From contig NZ_CP047226.1 in NCBI RefSeq assembly GCF_009867135.1, positions 930,001 to 994,000 on the forward strand: 64,000 nucleotides of DNA. The letters are read 5' to 3'. This document shows, in pieces, positions 17,460-27,572 of this stretch. Made by a program: the position numbers and the translations under genes. Every line of letters begins with the position of its first letter. Position 1 is the stretch's first letter. This DNA is from Moraxella osloensis. Its GTDB lineage: Bacteria > Pseudomonadota > Gammaproteobacteria > Pseudomonadales > Moraxellaceae. The notes under the pieces were generated by a model. That model saw nothing but the letters and a program-made list of their open reading frames with translations, searched no databases and was not told the DNA's origin.

Positions 17460-18932
17460 CTATTTAGCGGTTTTTGTTGTGTTTGGCGTGGCGTTCCCAA
17501 CTGTCACAATCAAAAACTTGTTAGGGTCAATGAGGTCTTTATAGCTTTGATTGACAGCGGTAAGGTCGGCGCGCTGCACGCGCGTCACGTACTCGGTCAA
17601 GTAACTATCTGGCAGCTGATAAAACCCCATCATACCAATTGTGGCATTCATGGCGGCATTGCTAGCAAAACTGATGGGGAAACTGTTGATTAGACTGTCT
17701 TTGGTTAAAGCCAATTCGTTTGGCGTTACCCCTTTTTCTAGGGTATTTTTGATGACTTGCTTGGTCGCCTCAATTGCTTCTTGCGACTTTTGGTTACGGG
17801 TAGAAAAACGAATGGTATAGCTACCTTGGGCAAGCATCGGCGTGGTGCTGCTATAAATGCCATAGGTGAGCCCGCGTTTTTTACGGATGTCTTCCATCAG
17901 TCTGGCTTGAAAATTGCCGCCCCCGACGATTTCATCGGCAATGGCAAAGTTGGTTTGATGCTGTAAGCCTAAGCTATCCGCCACGCGTTTTTGACCCAAT
18001 TGCCCCATCAATACGGTGGTTTGGGTGCTGTCAAAGGGGATATGAATCGTTTTAGCGGCGCTCAAAGGCTGGGCATCGGCAAGCTTTGGGGCAGCTGTGC
18101 CAACAGGCATTTGAGCGGTTAGCTGATTGGCAAGCGCCCGCGCGCGCTCAAGACTGATATCGCCTGTAATGGCAATATTCGCGTTCTTCGCCACCAAAAA
18201 CTGCTGGCTAAAAGCTTTGAGATCGGTGGCATTAATTTTGGCAATGCTGTATTCCGTGCCTTGGGTGGGGTGGGCGTAGGGGTGATTCCCATAAAGCGCC
18301 GCAGCAAAGGCTTTGCTTGCGATGCTATCTGGGTCTTCTTTGGCTTGTTGCAGGCTGATTAAATACTGGGCTTTGGTACGTTCAAAGTTTTTGTTTGGAA
18401 ACGTAGGCTGGGTCATCATATCGCTCATTAAACCAAGTGCAGGGGATAAGCGCGCTTCATCGGATAGACTGCGCAAACTCACGATAAACATGTCTTTATA
18501 AGCACGGGCAGATAAATCAACCCCAAGCTGCTCACTGGTCTCGGCAATCTCATCTTCGCTTTTATGGCGTGTGCCCTGATCCAGCATACTCGCGGTCAGA
18601 CTGGCAATCCCAAAACCGCCTTTTTTAATCGCTTCATCACGAGCTGCGCCTGCATTAAAATACACACTGACATCCACAATCGGTAAATGATGGGTTTGTA
18701 CCAAAGCGACTGGGGTACCCGAATCCGTCGTAAAGTGGATGATATGCGGTAGGGTCACTTTTAACGGTGCCGTCGTTTTTAGGCTGGTTAATTTGTCTAA
18801 AGCGGCAATGGGTGCAGTGGGGTCAACATTGCCACTACTGTGAGTATTGCTATGGGTGGCAGGTTCAGCATGGCCCCCTTGCGTGGCAATGGTGGTCATT
18901 AGTAATAAGATTTTAGCTAAGCGTGGTTTCAT
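17460..18932 (-). CDS. M16-family peptidase, inactive-type subunit
   Basis: About 490 residues with a signal peptide (MKPRLAKILLLMTTIATQGGHA). It has the two-lobed M16 fold (N-terminal half with VSVYFNAGAARDEA, C-terminal half with GGNFQARLMEDIRKKRGLTYG). The zinc motif HxxEH is missing; the corresponding place reads SMLDQGT. It is therefore likely the non-catalytic partner of the gene just upstream in transcription, which does have the motif. Such pairs form a heterodimeric periplasmic protease, as in mitochondrial processing peptidase. The start was placed at the ATG after GAG, not the upstream TTG. Confidence 0.88.
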   Translation of the reverse strand: MKPRLAKILLLMTTIATQGGHAEPATHSNTHSSGNVDPTAPIAALDKLTSLKTTAPLKVTLPHIIHFTTDSGTPVALVQTHHLPIVDVSVYFNAGAARDEAIKKGGFGIASLTASMLDQGTRHKSEDEIAETSEQLGVDLSARAYKDMFIVSLRSLSDEARLSPALGLMSDMMTQPTFPNKNFERTKAQYLISLQQAKEDPDSIASKAFAAALYGNHPYAHPTQGTEYSIAKINATDLKAFSQQFLVAKNANIAITGDISLERARALANQLTAQMPVGTAAPKLADAQPLSAAKTIHIPFDSTQTTVLMGQLGQKRVADSLGLQHQTNFAIADEIVGGGNFQARLMEDIRKKRGLTYGIYSSTTPMLAQGSYTIRFSTRNQKSQEAIEATKQVIKNTLEKGVTPNELALTKDSLINSFPISFASNAAMNATIGMMGFYQLPDSYLTEYVTRVQRADLTAVNQSYKDLIDPNKFLIVTVGNATPNTTKTAK

Positions 18933-19014
18933 TTTTTTTCTCAAAATTCTAAGGATGGTCTGACAGCAATGAGGGCAAGTTAAATCAGGATAAGTTAAGT
19001 TACTGGTTTTATAG

Positions 19015-20529
19015 TTATTTATTGGGTTTGTTTTCTTTCACCACATTGAGCACGGTTAAATTGTTGTTAACCAAATATTTGCTAGCAGCAGCGTGTAAGT
19101 CACTTTCTGTGATGCTATCTAAGATTTTGGGTAGGTTAAACACCATCCGATCATCAAGCCCAATGCTGTTTAGACTGCCAATCATCTGCGCCTGTCCGCT
19201 GATACTATCTTGGCTATAAATCAAGCTGGTCATGGTGTTGGTTTTGGCACGGGTCAGTTCACTTTGTGCAATCGGTTGGGTTTTAAGCGCGTCAATCTCA
19301 GCAATGATTGCTTGTTTGGCTTGGGCAAGCGTCACGCCATCTCGCGGGGTGGCTTGGATTAAAAATAGCCCATCGCCCCGACTAAAGGCATTGTAACCAC
19401 TGCCGACTGAGGCTAGTAGCTGTTTTTCCCGTACTAGGCGTTTTTCTAGGCGCGCAGATAGACCGCCATCGAGCACATCGGCTAGTAGCGATAGACTATA
19501 GGCGGTTTTGGGGTCTTTTGCTGTGGTAAGCGTCGGCACGTTAAACGCCATCATGACCATAGGCACTTGCACGGGTAGTTGCATGGTTTTTTCTTGATAA
19601 CCACGAAAGCCTGGCTGTATCACACTGGGGCGCGTTGGCAGAGTTTGCGGTTTTTTATCGGCAAAATATTTTTTGACTTCATTGATAGCCTCTGTTGGAT
19701 TGACATCGCCCACGATTACTAAGGTCGCATTGTTGGGCGCATACCATGTTTTATACCAATTGGTTAGGTCTTTTAGACCAATGGATTCGATTTCTGCCAT
19801 GGGACCAATCACCGATTCCCCTTTGGGGCTGTTGGGATACGCCATTTTGCTAAACTGCTCATAGGCGCGGGCGTTTGGGTTGTCATCGGTGCGCTCGCGG
19901 CGCTCTTCCATCACCACTTGGCGCTCAGCGGTAAAGTCACTGTCTTTTAGCTGTAAATGGGTCATCCGATCGGCTTCAAGCTCTAGGGCGAGCGCTAAGC
20001 GATTGGCAGGGAAAATTTCATAATATGCGGTGTAGTCATAGCTGGTAAAGGCATTATTGCTACCGCCAAATTTGGCGATGAGGCGTTCAAAATCTGCTGA
20101 GGACACGTTTTTTGTCCCCTTAAACATCATATGCTCAAGCAAATGCGACATACCGCCTAAGTTAGTGGGTTCATCCGCGGCACCCACGCGATACCATATT
20201 TGGCTTATCACCACAGGGGAGCGGTGATCTTCTTTGATTATCACCTTTAAGCCATTAGCCAGCGTATATTCATGGCGCGTTTTTATATTGTCGCTGTCAA
20301 AATCTGTGGGGCTGCGCGTTTGCTGGGTTGCATCGGTTACCGCGTTAGCAGTTGGGTGGGATTTAATAGGCGTATTCGCTACAGTCGGGGTAGTTTTGGT
20401 CGGCATGGTTTTGGTTGCGAGGGTTTGCGCAGTGCTGCAACCTGATACACTGAGCGTATAGGTCAAGGCGGCAGCAAGGAGGGTAAGGTTACAAAAGGTA
20501 GGCTTTGATACAGGGTTTCGGTTTAACAT
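19015..20529 (-). CDS. M16-family zinc peptidase, catalytic subunit, lipoprotein
   Basis: A 504-residue predicted outer-membrane or periplasmic lipoprotein: signal peptide with lipobox SVSGC (Cys31), a Thr/Pro-rich linker to about residue 85, then an M16 domain. The inverted zinc motif HLLEH is at 129-133 in GGMSHLLEHMMFKGT, with the downstream Glu in ALELEADRM, and the C-terminal lobe with GGLSARLEKRLVREK. It is the first gene of a two-gene operon with the inactive subunit 82 bp downstream. An AAAGAG Shine-Dalgarno supports the start. The substrate is unknown; processing of small periplasmic peptides is typical. Confidence 0.92.
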   Translation of the reverse strand: MLNRNPVSKPTFCNLTLLAAALTYTLSVSGCSTAQTLATKTMPTKTTPTVANTPIKSHPTANAVTDATQQTRSPTDFDSDNIKTRHEYTLANGLKVIIKEDHRSPVVISQIWYRVGAADEPTNLGGMSHLLEHMMFKGTKNVSSADFERLIAKFGGSNNAFTSYDYTAYYEIFPANRLALALELEADRMTHLQLKDSDFTAERQVVMEERRERTDDNPNARAYEQFSKMAYPNSPKGESVIGPMAEIESIGLKDLTNWYKTWYAPNNATLVIVGDVNPTEAINEVKKYFADKKPQTLPTRPSVIQPGFRGYQEKTMQLPVQVPMVMMAFNVPTLTTAKDPKTAYSLSLLADVLDGGLSARLEKRLVREKQLLASVGSGYNAFSRGDGLFLIQATPRDGVTLAQAKQAIIAEIDALKTQPIAQSELTRAKTNTMTSLIYSQDSISGQAQMIGSLNSIGLDDRMVFNLPKILDSITESDLHAAASKYLVNNNLTVLNVVKENKPNK

Positions 20530-20847
20530 AGTTTCTCTTTAACTCTAATCTTTAATCTGGTTTTTCTGATTGTGGGGCAATGGGGTTTGCAGGCATTATA
20601 AAAGATAAACCATGATAACGGATGTTGGCATTGATTGCTATTTGAAAGCCCACGGCATGATTAAATGTGACTAAATACGAGCTGCAAGTTTTTAGCGCAG
20701 CAAACTGTAAACGGGCAGTTTTTCCCATATCACACATCCTATGGGTTTAAGGGATTGACAGCATGTTTATTTCAAACTGCGAACAAACACTGTTATAATT
20801 TTATACATCTCAATATTTTAATGACAAATTTAACCATAGGCGATGAT

Positions 20848-22059
20848 ATGAGTAGCAACCAATTTAATAACAATGCTTCTAATAAGGTGGTAATTAATTT
20901 TAATAACCAACCGACTAATTTTGATGATGCTACGATGCCCAATCTGCCTGTGCAAGATGTGCCAATTATTGAAACGCCGCGTATCGCTAAAGCCGCCCAA
21001 ACGTCAACACTACAAACACCTGCGACACCCCAATCTGTGTCACCAATGCCGCAAAGCCAGCACCAAGGACAGCCTGCACCCACACAGCAGCCATCTCCCA
21101 ATACGGCTGAGCCAAGCGCAGAACCTGAACAAAAAGGGGGCTGGTTTAGCCGCATGAAACAAGGCTTATCAAAGAGTCGTAAAAACTTGACCGAAGGCTT
21201 AACCAATATTTTGATTGGTGGTAAAGAAATTGATGATGAACTACTAGAAGAAGTCGAAGACCAACTGTTGGTCGCCGACATTGGGGTGAATGCCACCAAT
21301 CGCATTATCAAAAACTTGACCGAAGCCACTGCCCGCGGTGATTTGATTTATTCGCATTCACTGTATAAAGCGCTACAAAAAGAACTCACCGATATCTTGA
21401 CACCCAAAGTTGCACCGCTGGTGGTGGATGCTAGCACAAAACCGTTTGTCATCTTGGTCGTTGGGGTCAATGGTGTGGGTAAAACCACCACCATCGGTAA
21501 ACTTGCCAAACGTCTGCAAGGTGAAGGAAAATCAGTGATGTTAGCAGCGGGTGATACGTTCCGTGCGGCAGCCACCGAGCAATTGCAAGTTTGGGGGGAG
21601 CGCAATAATATCCCTGTTGTCGCCCAAGGTCATGGCTCAGACAGTGCTTCGGTGATTTTTGATGCCATTCAATCTGCCAAAGCCCGTGGCATTGACGTGC
21701 TGATTGCCGATACCGCAGGGCGTCTACAAAATAAAACGCATTTGATGGAAGAGCTGAAAAAAGTGATTCGCGTCATGCAAAAAGCCGATCCGACAGCGCC
21801 GCATGAATCCATGATTGTGCTCGACGCGGGTACAGGACAAAATGCCCTAAATCAAGTAGAAATATTCAATGAAGCAGTGCCATTGACAGGCGTGACCGTC
21901 ACCAAATTGGATGGCACCGCAAAAGGCGGCGTGGTATTTAATATCGCTGAAAACACCAACGTGCCGATTCGTTTTATTGGCGTGGGTGAAAAAATCGATG
22001 ATTTGCGCCCATTTCAAGCCGATGATTTTGTCAAAGCGCTATTTGAAAAAGACGAATAA
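20848..22059 (+). CDS. ftsY: Signal recognition particle receptor FtsY
   Basis: A 403-residue SRP GTPase that docks ribosome-SRP complexes at the membrane for insertion of inner-membrane proteins. The N-terminal acidic/Gln-Pro-rich A region (about 1-100) is followed by the NG domain: GVNGVGKTTTIGKLA (G1), DTFRAAATEQL, DTAGRLQNKTHLMEEL (G3), TKLDGTAKGG (G4) and the closing GVGEKIDDLRPF. The ATG at 20848 follows AGG; in-frame upstream ATGs at 20755 and 20821 lack a Shine-Dalgarno and conservation. The ogt gene begins two bases after its stop, implying co-transcription. Confidence 0.96.
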   Translation: MSSNQFNNNASNKVVINFNNQPTNFDDATMPNLPVQDVPIIETPRIAKAAQTSTLQTPATPQSVSPMPQSQHQGQPAPTQQPSPNTAEPSAEPEQKGGWFSRMKQGLSKSRKNLTEGLTNILIGGKEIDDELLEEVEDQLLVADIGVNATNRIIKNLTEATARGDLIYSHSLYKALQKELTDILTPKVAPLVVDASTKPFVILVVGVNGVGKTTTIGKLAKRLQGEGKSVMLAAGDTFRAAATEQLQVWGERNNIPVVAQGHGSDSASVIFDAIQSAKARGIDVLIADTAGRLQNKTHLMEELKKVIRVMQKADPTAPHESMIVLDAGTGQNALNQVEIFNEAVPLTGVTVTKLDGTAKGGVVFNIAENTNVPIRFIGVGEKIDDLRPFQADDFVKALFEKDE

Positions 22060-22060
22060 C

Positions 22061-22606
22061 ATGATAATGACGTCTTATCAACTTGCGAAAAATTTGCCAA
22101 CCATGACGCTGGTGGCGCATCAAGGCTGTTTGATTGCGCTCGATTGGCATACGCAAAAAACCCATGACCTATTAGCTAAGCTGTTAGCTAAGTTCAAGGT
22201 AAAAGTAGCCGTCATGAATTCGGTAGCGTTAAGTCACTCGATTGATGCCGATGCAAAAGTGCTAGTAGAGACCATCACCCAGCTAAAAGAGTATCAGGCA
22301 GGTCAGCGACAAGTATTTGATATGCCCATCGCCCTCTACACAGGCACACCCTTTCAGCAAAAAGTATGGCAAGCATTACGACAAATCCCTTACGGTCAAA
22401 CAATCAGCTACGCACAGCTTGCGCTACAAGTGGATAATCCCAAAGGCTTTCGCGCAGTCGCGCAGGCCAATGGCCGCAACCCACTAAGTCTCATCATTCC
22501 TTGCCATCGCGTGATTGCCAGCGATGGCAAATTGGGCGGTTACACCGGTGGGATTGAGATTAAGCAAACATTGCTTGATATAGAGCAAGCAAGTTATCAG
22601 CGATAA
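22061..22606 (+). CDS. ogt: Methylated-DNA--protein-cysteine methyltransferase
   Basis: A suicide repair enzyme moving the methyl group from O6-methylguanine or O4-methylthymine to itself. 181 residues: an N-terminal RNase H-like domain, and the C-terminal DNA-binding domain with GTPFQQKVWQALRQIPYGQT, VAQANGRNPLSLIIPCHRV and GGYTGG. The acceptor is Cys148 in PCHRV. The ATG begins one base after the ftsY stop, so translation is coupled; a second ATG lies two codons later. No Ada regulatory domain is fused, so it is the constitutive Ogt type. Confidence 0.93.
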   Translation: MIMTSYQLAKNLPTMTLVAHQGCLIALDWHTQKTHDLLAKLLAKFKVKVAVMNSVALSHSIDADAKVLVETITQLKEYQAGQRQVFDMPIALYTGTPFQQKVWQALRQIPYGQTISYAQLALQVDNPKGFRAVAQANGRNPLSLIIPCHRVIASDGKLGGYTGGIEIKQTLLDIEQASYQR

Positions 22607-22625
22607 ACAATAACCCAATGAGGCG

Positions 22626-25289
22626 TTATTCTTTGTCATCGGCATCTTTTTCTTCCCAAGTTTCTAAGCGTTTATAAATACGACCATAAACGGTATTTTT
22701 ACGATATTTTCCTTTTTTGGTCATCTCATCCGGCGCTAGACCCGTCAATAGATACATGGCTTCATTGACATGCTCTACGGCATAGATGGTAAATTTACCT
22801 GCCGTCACGCTATCGATGATATCTTGACGCAGCATCAATTGCGCCAAATTGGCTTTGGGCACAATCACCCCTTGTTTACCCGTCAAACCTTGCTCGACAC
22901 ACGCATCATAAAACCCAGCGATTTTGGCATTGACGCCGCCGACCGCTTGGACTTGACCAAATTGGTTCATCGATCCTGTAACCGCCAAGCTTTGATTAAT
23001 CGGTGTTTGCGACAGGGCAGATAATAGCGCGCAGGTTTCGGCTACTGTCGCGCTATCGCCATCGATACCGCCATAACTTTGTTCAAAAGCCAGCGATGCG
23101 GTAAAGTTGAGCGTGTGGTCTTCTGCAAACAGCGCTTTTAGGTAACTGCTCATAATCAGCACGCCTTTGGCATGAATAGAGCCGCCTAAATCCACATCGC
23201 GCTCGATATCAACAATATCGGCGTGCGCGGCACTGTGATGCACTGACGCTGTCAATCGCGCAGGCATACCAAACTCACTATCTGCGTAGCTGATGACCGT
23301 CAGCGCATTGATTTGACCAATCGCTTTGCCTTGGGTGCTAATCAGCTGTTGCCCTTTTTCTAATTCTTGCCAGAACAATTGCCGTAAATAACCCGAGCGA
23401 TGGCGAATATCCTCAATGGCTTGACGGACGTGGCTGGCGGTCACTGTGTTTTCAGGGCTAAGCTCTGTTTGATTGATGATAGCATGACGATTGGCTTCGA
23501 GTAAGAGCTGCGCCAATCTGTCCCCATGTAGGCTTAATTCATGCTGGTCTTCTGCTTGCTCGCTGAGATAATCTAATAAACAAGCCAACGCGGTGTTATC
23601 AAACGTTAGCAATTGGTATTTGCTTATCATATCAGCAATTTTGGCGGTCATCGCTTGTTCGTTGGCGTGGCTGCGTACCACGCGATCATGAAAATCTGCA
23701 CGGATTTTGAATACGGCATTAAATTCAGGCTCAAAATCTAGCAGGTCATAATATAAGTCTGGCTCACCGAGTAAAATGACTTTGACATCGAGCTTAATCG
23801 GTTGTGGCTCAAGGCTGATACTGCCGGTCAGTGTCAGCATTTGCTCAAGGCTCGACATCTTGATTTGGCGGCTTTGCAGCGCGCGTTTGAGACCTTGCCA
23901 CGCATACGGATATTCAAGCAAATTAGTTGCTTCAAGCACCAAATAACCGCCATTCGCACGATGCAGTGAACCGGCGCGAATTAGACTGACATCAGTTGAC
24001 ACGGTGCCCAAATGGGTAATTTGCTCGACATGACCGAGTAAATTTAAATGGGTGGGTAAGTCTTCAAACACAATAGGTGCGCCTTGATCGGGCGCATGGC
24101 TTGCAATCACATTGACAAAATAGCGCGCTGGCAATGGCGAGAAATGGCTGGGCAAAAACTCTTCATCATCTTCATTGATGATTCGTTCTACATGATTGAC
24201 GATATCGTCATGCACGTCTTGCAAATACTTACGAACCTTTGGTAAGGCTTGATATTTGTCAAATAACGGCTCCATCAATGGTTTTAAGGTACGCCGAGTC
24301 AATGAATGGTGTAGCGCTTGCAGGGTCTGATTGGCTTCATCTTCAATTTGCTCAAGCTCAACGGTCAGTTGGCTCAAGCGTTTTTGCATGTGGTTTTTAT
24401 CTTGATAATTGGCCACATATGGCGATTTTGGGGTTAAGCCAAAGCTGGCTTGATTGGTTGCGCTCGAGGAATTACTAGATGCGCTAGTTGTGGTGCTAGA
24501 CGTTTGATTGGCTTTAAGTGGTAAAACTGGCGCTTTGCCACTGGCTTTTTGGCGACCCAATTTATTAGCAGGTTTGATTGATAAATAACCATCGCTTGGC
24601 TCGATATCATTGTAACTGTCATTGTCATTGCCATCGGCTCGGTTGTCACTAAAATCAGATTTGATAAAAATCGGTTTGTTGTCCGAAGGTCGCAGCGCCA
24701 ATGCAAGTGAATATTGTTTGCCTTCTTCATGCAGCGCATGATAGACCTGTTCTTCACGAAGGCTAATTTCATTCTTTATGGCTTCTACTTTACTTTGGTA
24801 GTGCTCACTGCGAAAACGCTGATTGAGCTGACGCTTGGTGGTTAGCCAAAAGGTTTTGACATCTTCCGCTAATTGCTTGCCCATCCCAGCAGGAAGGTCA
24901 AGCGCAATCGGGGTGCGCGCATCAACAAAATTATGCACATACACCCAGTCATTGGGCGTGGGTTTTTGTTTGGCGTGTGCTTGAAGCAGGCGAGTGATTA
25001 AGGTGCGTTTGCCCAGTCCGTTTTCACCTGCAGCAAAGATATGATAACCATTGGCATTGATATCAAGCGCAGTGGCAATCGCTTTACAGGCGCGCTCTTG
25101 CCCAAAGCCAATCTCAAGCGTTTTGGTATGGTTGCTATCTTTTGGCAAGGTCGCTGGGTCGGTATAACGGCGCAACTGCGAGATTGCAACAGGCTGTAAA
25201 TTGTCAGATTTGATGGTATCGGTAATGATAGCGGAGGATTTTGAGGTCACAGGGGTAGTACGAACAGATTTTGCAAGGGTATTTTTCAT
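22626..25289 (-). CDS. Lon-family ATP-dependent protease (LonB/YcbZ-like)
   Basis: An 887-residue AAA+ protease of the AAA_32/Lon_C type related to E. coli YcbZ. Parts in order: an N-terminal P-loop with GENGLGKRT at 88-96; a long helical insert that carries an acidic and a Ser/Thr/Asn-rich low-complexity stretch near 215-290; a second ATPase segment with GGYLVLEATNLLEYPYAW and VKVILLGEPDLYYDL; and the C-terminal proteolytic domain. The Ser-Lys dyad is Ser746 in GGIDGDSA and Lys789 in GGVNAK. The Lon N-terminal substrate domain is absent, so it is not housekeeping Lon. It stands alone, convergent with ogt. The physiological targets are unknown. Confidence 0.9.
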   Translation of the reverse strand: MKNTLAKSVRTTPVTSKSSAIITDTIKSDNLQPVAISQLRRYTDPATLPKDSNHTKTLEIGFGQERACKAIATALDINANGYHIFAAGENGLGKRTLITRLLQAHAKQKPTPNDWVYVHNFVDARTPIALDLPAGMGKQLAEDVKTFWLTTKRQLNQRFRSEHYQSKVEAIKNEISLREEQVYHALHEEGKQYSLALALRPSDNKPIFIKSDFSDNRADGNDNDSYNDIEPSDGYLSIKPANKLGRQKASGKAPVLPLKANQTSSTTTSASSNSSSATNQASFGLTPKSPYVANYQDKNHMQKRLSQLTVELEQIEDEANQTLQALHHSLTRRTLKPLMEPLFDKYQALPKVRKYLQDVHDDIVNHVERIINEDDEEFLPSHFSPLPARYFVNVIASHAPDQGAPIVFEDLPTHLNLLGHVEQITHLGTVSTDVSLIRAGSLHRANGGYLVLEATNLLEYPYAWQGLKRALQSRQIKMSSLEQMLTLTGSISLEPQPIKLDVKVILLGEPDLYYDLLDFEPEFNAVFKIRADFHDRVVRSHANEQAMTAKIADMISKYQLLTFDNTALACLLDYLSEQAEDQHELSLHGDRLAQLLLEANRHAIINQTELSPENTVTASHVRQAIEDIRHRSGYLRQLFWQELEKGQQLISTQGKAIGQINALTVISYADSEFGMPARLTASVHHSAAHADIVDIERDVDLGGSIHAKGVLIMSSYLKALFAEDHTLNFTASLAFEQSYGGIDGDSATVAETCALLSALSQTPINQSLAVTGSMNQFGQVQAVGGVNAKIAGFYDACVEQGLTGKQGVIVPKANLAQLMLRQDIIDSVTAGKFTIYAVEHVNEAMYLLTGLAPDEMTKKGKYRKNTVYGRIYKRLETWEEKDADDKE

Positions 25290-25599
25290 AAAACAAGTTT
25301 CATCAACGCATTAAAAAGCGGTAGTGGGAAAGATAAACAATGACAGTGACAGTTAGAGTGACAGTGCTTAGGGTTTAAGGTCTAAAATCTAAGGTCTAGG
25401 GTCACTTATAGTTAACAGATAGGTTCTGGTAAGTGGTAATAAAGTATCAGTATGATGTGGTTTTTTGTTGATAAAATCAATGGCTATTTTTTCGCGAATC
25501 GTTGCCTTAAGGTTTCAGCCGCAGTAATATAAAAGTTGATGGGTAAGTATTTGCTAAGATAACATATTGACGCTTAACACAATCGTTTGAGACAACAAC
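25290..25599. other. Intergenic region upstream of glpK
   Basis: A 310-bp divergent spacer with short direct repeats of the type AAGGTCTA(A/G) at 25377-25400. No clear promoter consensus or gene was identified. Confidence 0.3.
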
Positions 25600-27198
25600 A
25601 TGGCTAAAACAGAAAACGGATTTATTTTAGCGCTGGATCAGGGCACTACCTCAAGCCGCAGTATCATCTTTGATAACCAATTAACACCCATCGCCATCGC
25701 CCAAAAGCCGCTGGGTATCATCACCCCAAAAGCCGGGTTTATCGAGCAAAATGCCAATGACATTTGGCAGACCCAAATTAGTACCGCCCAAGAAGTGATT
25801 GCCAAAGCAGGATTATTGGCGACAGATATTTCAGCCATCGGTATCACCAACCAACGTGAGACCACCATAATTTGGCATAAAAAGACCGGTAAGCCTGTCG
25901 CACCCGCCATTGTCTGGCAAGATAGACGTACCCATCAGTGGTGCAGAGACTGGCGTGATAAAGGCTTTGATGCCAAAATCCAGCAAATTACCGGACTACG
26001 TATAGATCCGTATTTTAGTGCCAGCAAAATCGTATGGCTGTTAAACCAAAACCCTAAGCTTCGCCAACAAGCGCTAGCAGGTGAGTTGGCTTTTGGTACC
26101 GTGGATAGTTGGCTACTGTTTAACATGACAGGCGAGCATAGCATTGATATCACCAACGCCTCACGCACCATGCTGATGTCTTTGCAAACAGGCGACTGGT
26201 CTGATGAATTATTGGATTTATTTGATATTCCCAAAACCATGTTACCGACCATCAAGCCATCGGATGGCGATTTTGGGGTCACCAAACAAGGGATGTTTGG
26301 CAAACAAATCCCAGTCACGGCAGTGCTAGGCGATCAGCAAGCGGCATTGTATGGGCAAGGCTGTAATCGTGCTGGCATGGCAAAATCCACCTATGGCACG
26401 GGCTGTTTTTTATTAATGAATACCGGCGATAAGCCGTGTGTCAGTCATCAGCAATTACTCACCACCGTCGCTTGGCAAACCACAGAGGCGAATCACACTC
26501 GTCAACCTAACCGTCATGAACCTTCAGGTAAATTGCCCAACTTGTTAAAACCTTTACAAAATTTACAACGAAATAAAAAAACAAGCGTCACGCAAACACA
26601 ATATGCGCTTGAAGGCAGTGTGTTTATGGCAGGTGCCATCGTGCAGTGGCTACGCGATAACTTAGGTATGATAGCGCGCAGTGAGGACGTTGAAACCTTG
26701 GCGGCGCAAGTACCAGATAGCCAAGGGGTGACCCTGATTCCTGCCTTTACCGGGCTTGGCGCACCTTACTGGCGAGCAGATGCCACAGCAAGACTTATCG
26801 GGCTGACACGTGGCACTAGCAAAGCGCATATCGCTAGAGCCGCCTTAGAAGCGATTGCGCTACAAGCGTATGATGTGTTAATCGCCATGCAAAAAGATAG
26901 CCCTGTGCCGCTGCATGAACTGCGCGTGGATGGGGGTGCTGCCAATAACAATATTTTAATGCAATTTCAAGCCGATATACTCAATGTCCCTGTGCTTCGA
27001 CCAACGACCACTGAGAGTACCGCAAAAGGGGTGGCATTATTGGCAGGGCAAGCGGTGGGGCTGTATGATGACACTAGCATTGGTGAAAATTGGCAGCTAG
27101 ACCGTATCTTTGAGCCTAAGATGGCATTGTCTGAGCGCCAAGCCATCGTTGAGCGTTGGCAATTTTACATCAATCAACTATTAAACGAACAAATTTAA
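25600..27198 (+). CDS. glpK: Glycerol kinase with an internal insertion
   Basis: FGGY-family kinase phosphorylating glycerol to sn-glycerol 3-phosphate in the cytosol. 532 residues versus about 500 in most homologues. N-terminal ATP-grasp motif DQGTTSSR at 13-20, NQRETTIIW at 84-92, GDQQAALYGQG near 244-253, YGTGCFLLMNTG near 265-276 and the second FGGY signature VDGGAANNNILMQFQAD. Extra length is explained by a basic, Asn/Lys/Gln-rich insertion of about 33 residues between residues 292 and 333, just before YALEGSVFMAGA, where E. coli has a short loop. No glpF or glpD is adjacent. Confidence 0.95.
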   Translation: MAKTENGFILALDQGTTSSRSIIFDNQLTPIAIAQKPLGIITPKAGFIEQNANDIWQTQISTAQEVIAKAGLLATDISAIGITNQRETTIIWHKKTGKPVAPAIVWQDRRTHQWCRDWRDKGFDAKIQQITGLRIDPYFSASKIVWLLNQNPKLRQQALAGELAFGTVDSWLLFNMTGEHSIDITNASRTMLMSLQTGDWSDELLDLFDIPKTMLPTIKPSDGDFGVTKQGMFGKQIPVTAVLGDQQAALYGQGCNRAGMAKSTYGTGCFLLMNTGDKPCVSHQQLLTTVAWQTTEANHTRQPNRHEPSGKLPNLLKPLQNLQRNKKTSVTQTQYALEGSVFMAGAIVQWLRDNLGMIARSEDVETLAAQVPDSQGVTLIPAFTGLGAPYWRADATARLIGLTRGTSKAHIARAALEAIALQAYDVLIAMQKDSPVPLHELRVDGGAANNNILMQFQADILNVPVLRPTTTESTAKGVALLAGQAVGLYDDTSIGENWQLDRIFEPKMALSERQAIVERWQFYINQLLNEQI

Positions 27199-27566
27199 AA
27201 CAAGAAAATCATTAACATAGCTCTAAAAACTAAAAATAATGTAAAAACAAAGAGTTAACTATATGAAGAATTTTTTAAAGACTCGACACGAGAGTGATTT
27301 TCGTTAGCAATTAACTGCATTAAGTAAAAAAAAGCACTTTATGCACCCAATTTTTAAACCCTGCTTAAAAATATCAGTAAATTTCGGCTAAAAAAAGTGA
27401 TTTTTTGTGTAGAAATTGAATAAAAAAATGTATAATGCTGCAAAATTCGACACTGTGTTGGCATTGATAATGCTAATGACAGTTGCGATGATAGATAAAA
27501 GTTACGAAATTTTTTTGGACAAGGTTGGCGCAAAGCAGGGATAACGGGTAACTCAACATTAAGGAT
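27199..27566. other. Intergenic region between glpK and the EEP-family gene
   Basis: A 368-bp AT-rich spacer. A good TATAAT at 27431-27436 may be the -10 of the downstream gene, but no well-spaced -35 is obvious. No glpK terminator or gene was recognised. Confidence 0.35.
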
Positions 27567-27572
27567 ATGACA

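Noticed and set aside
20552-20737. 61-codon minus-strand frame between the M16 gene and ftsY
   Set aside because: No ribosome site, no recognisable domain, and it lies in the promoter region of both flanking genes.
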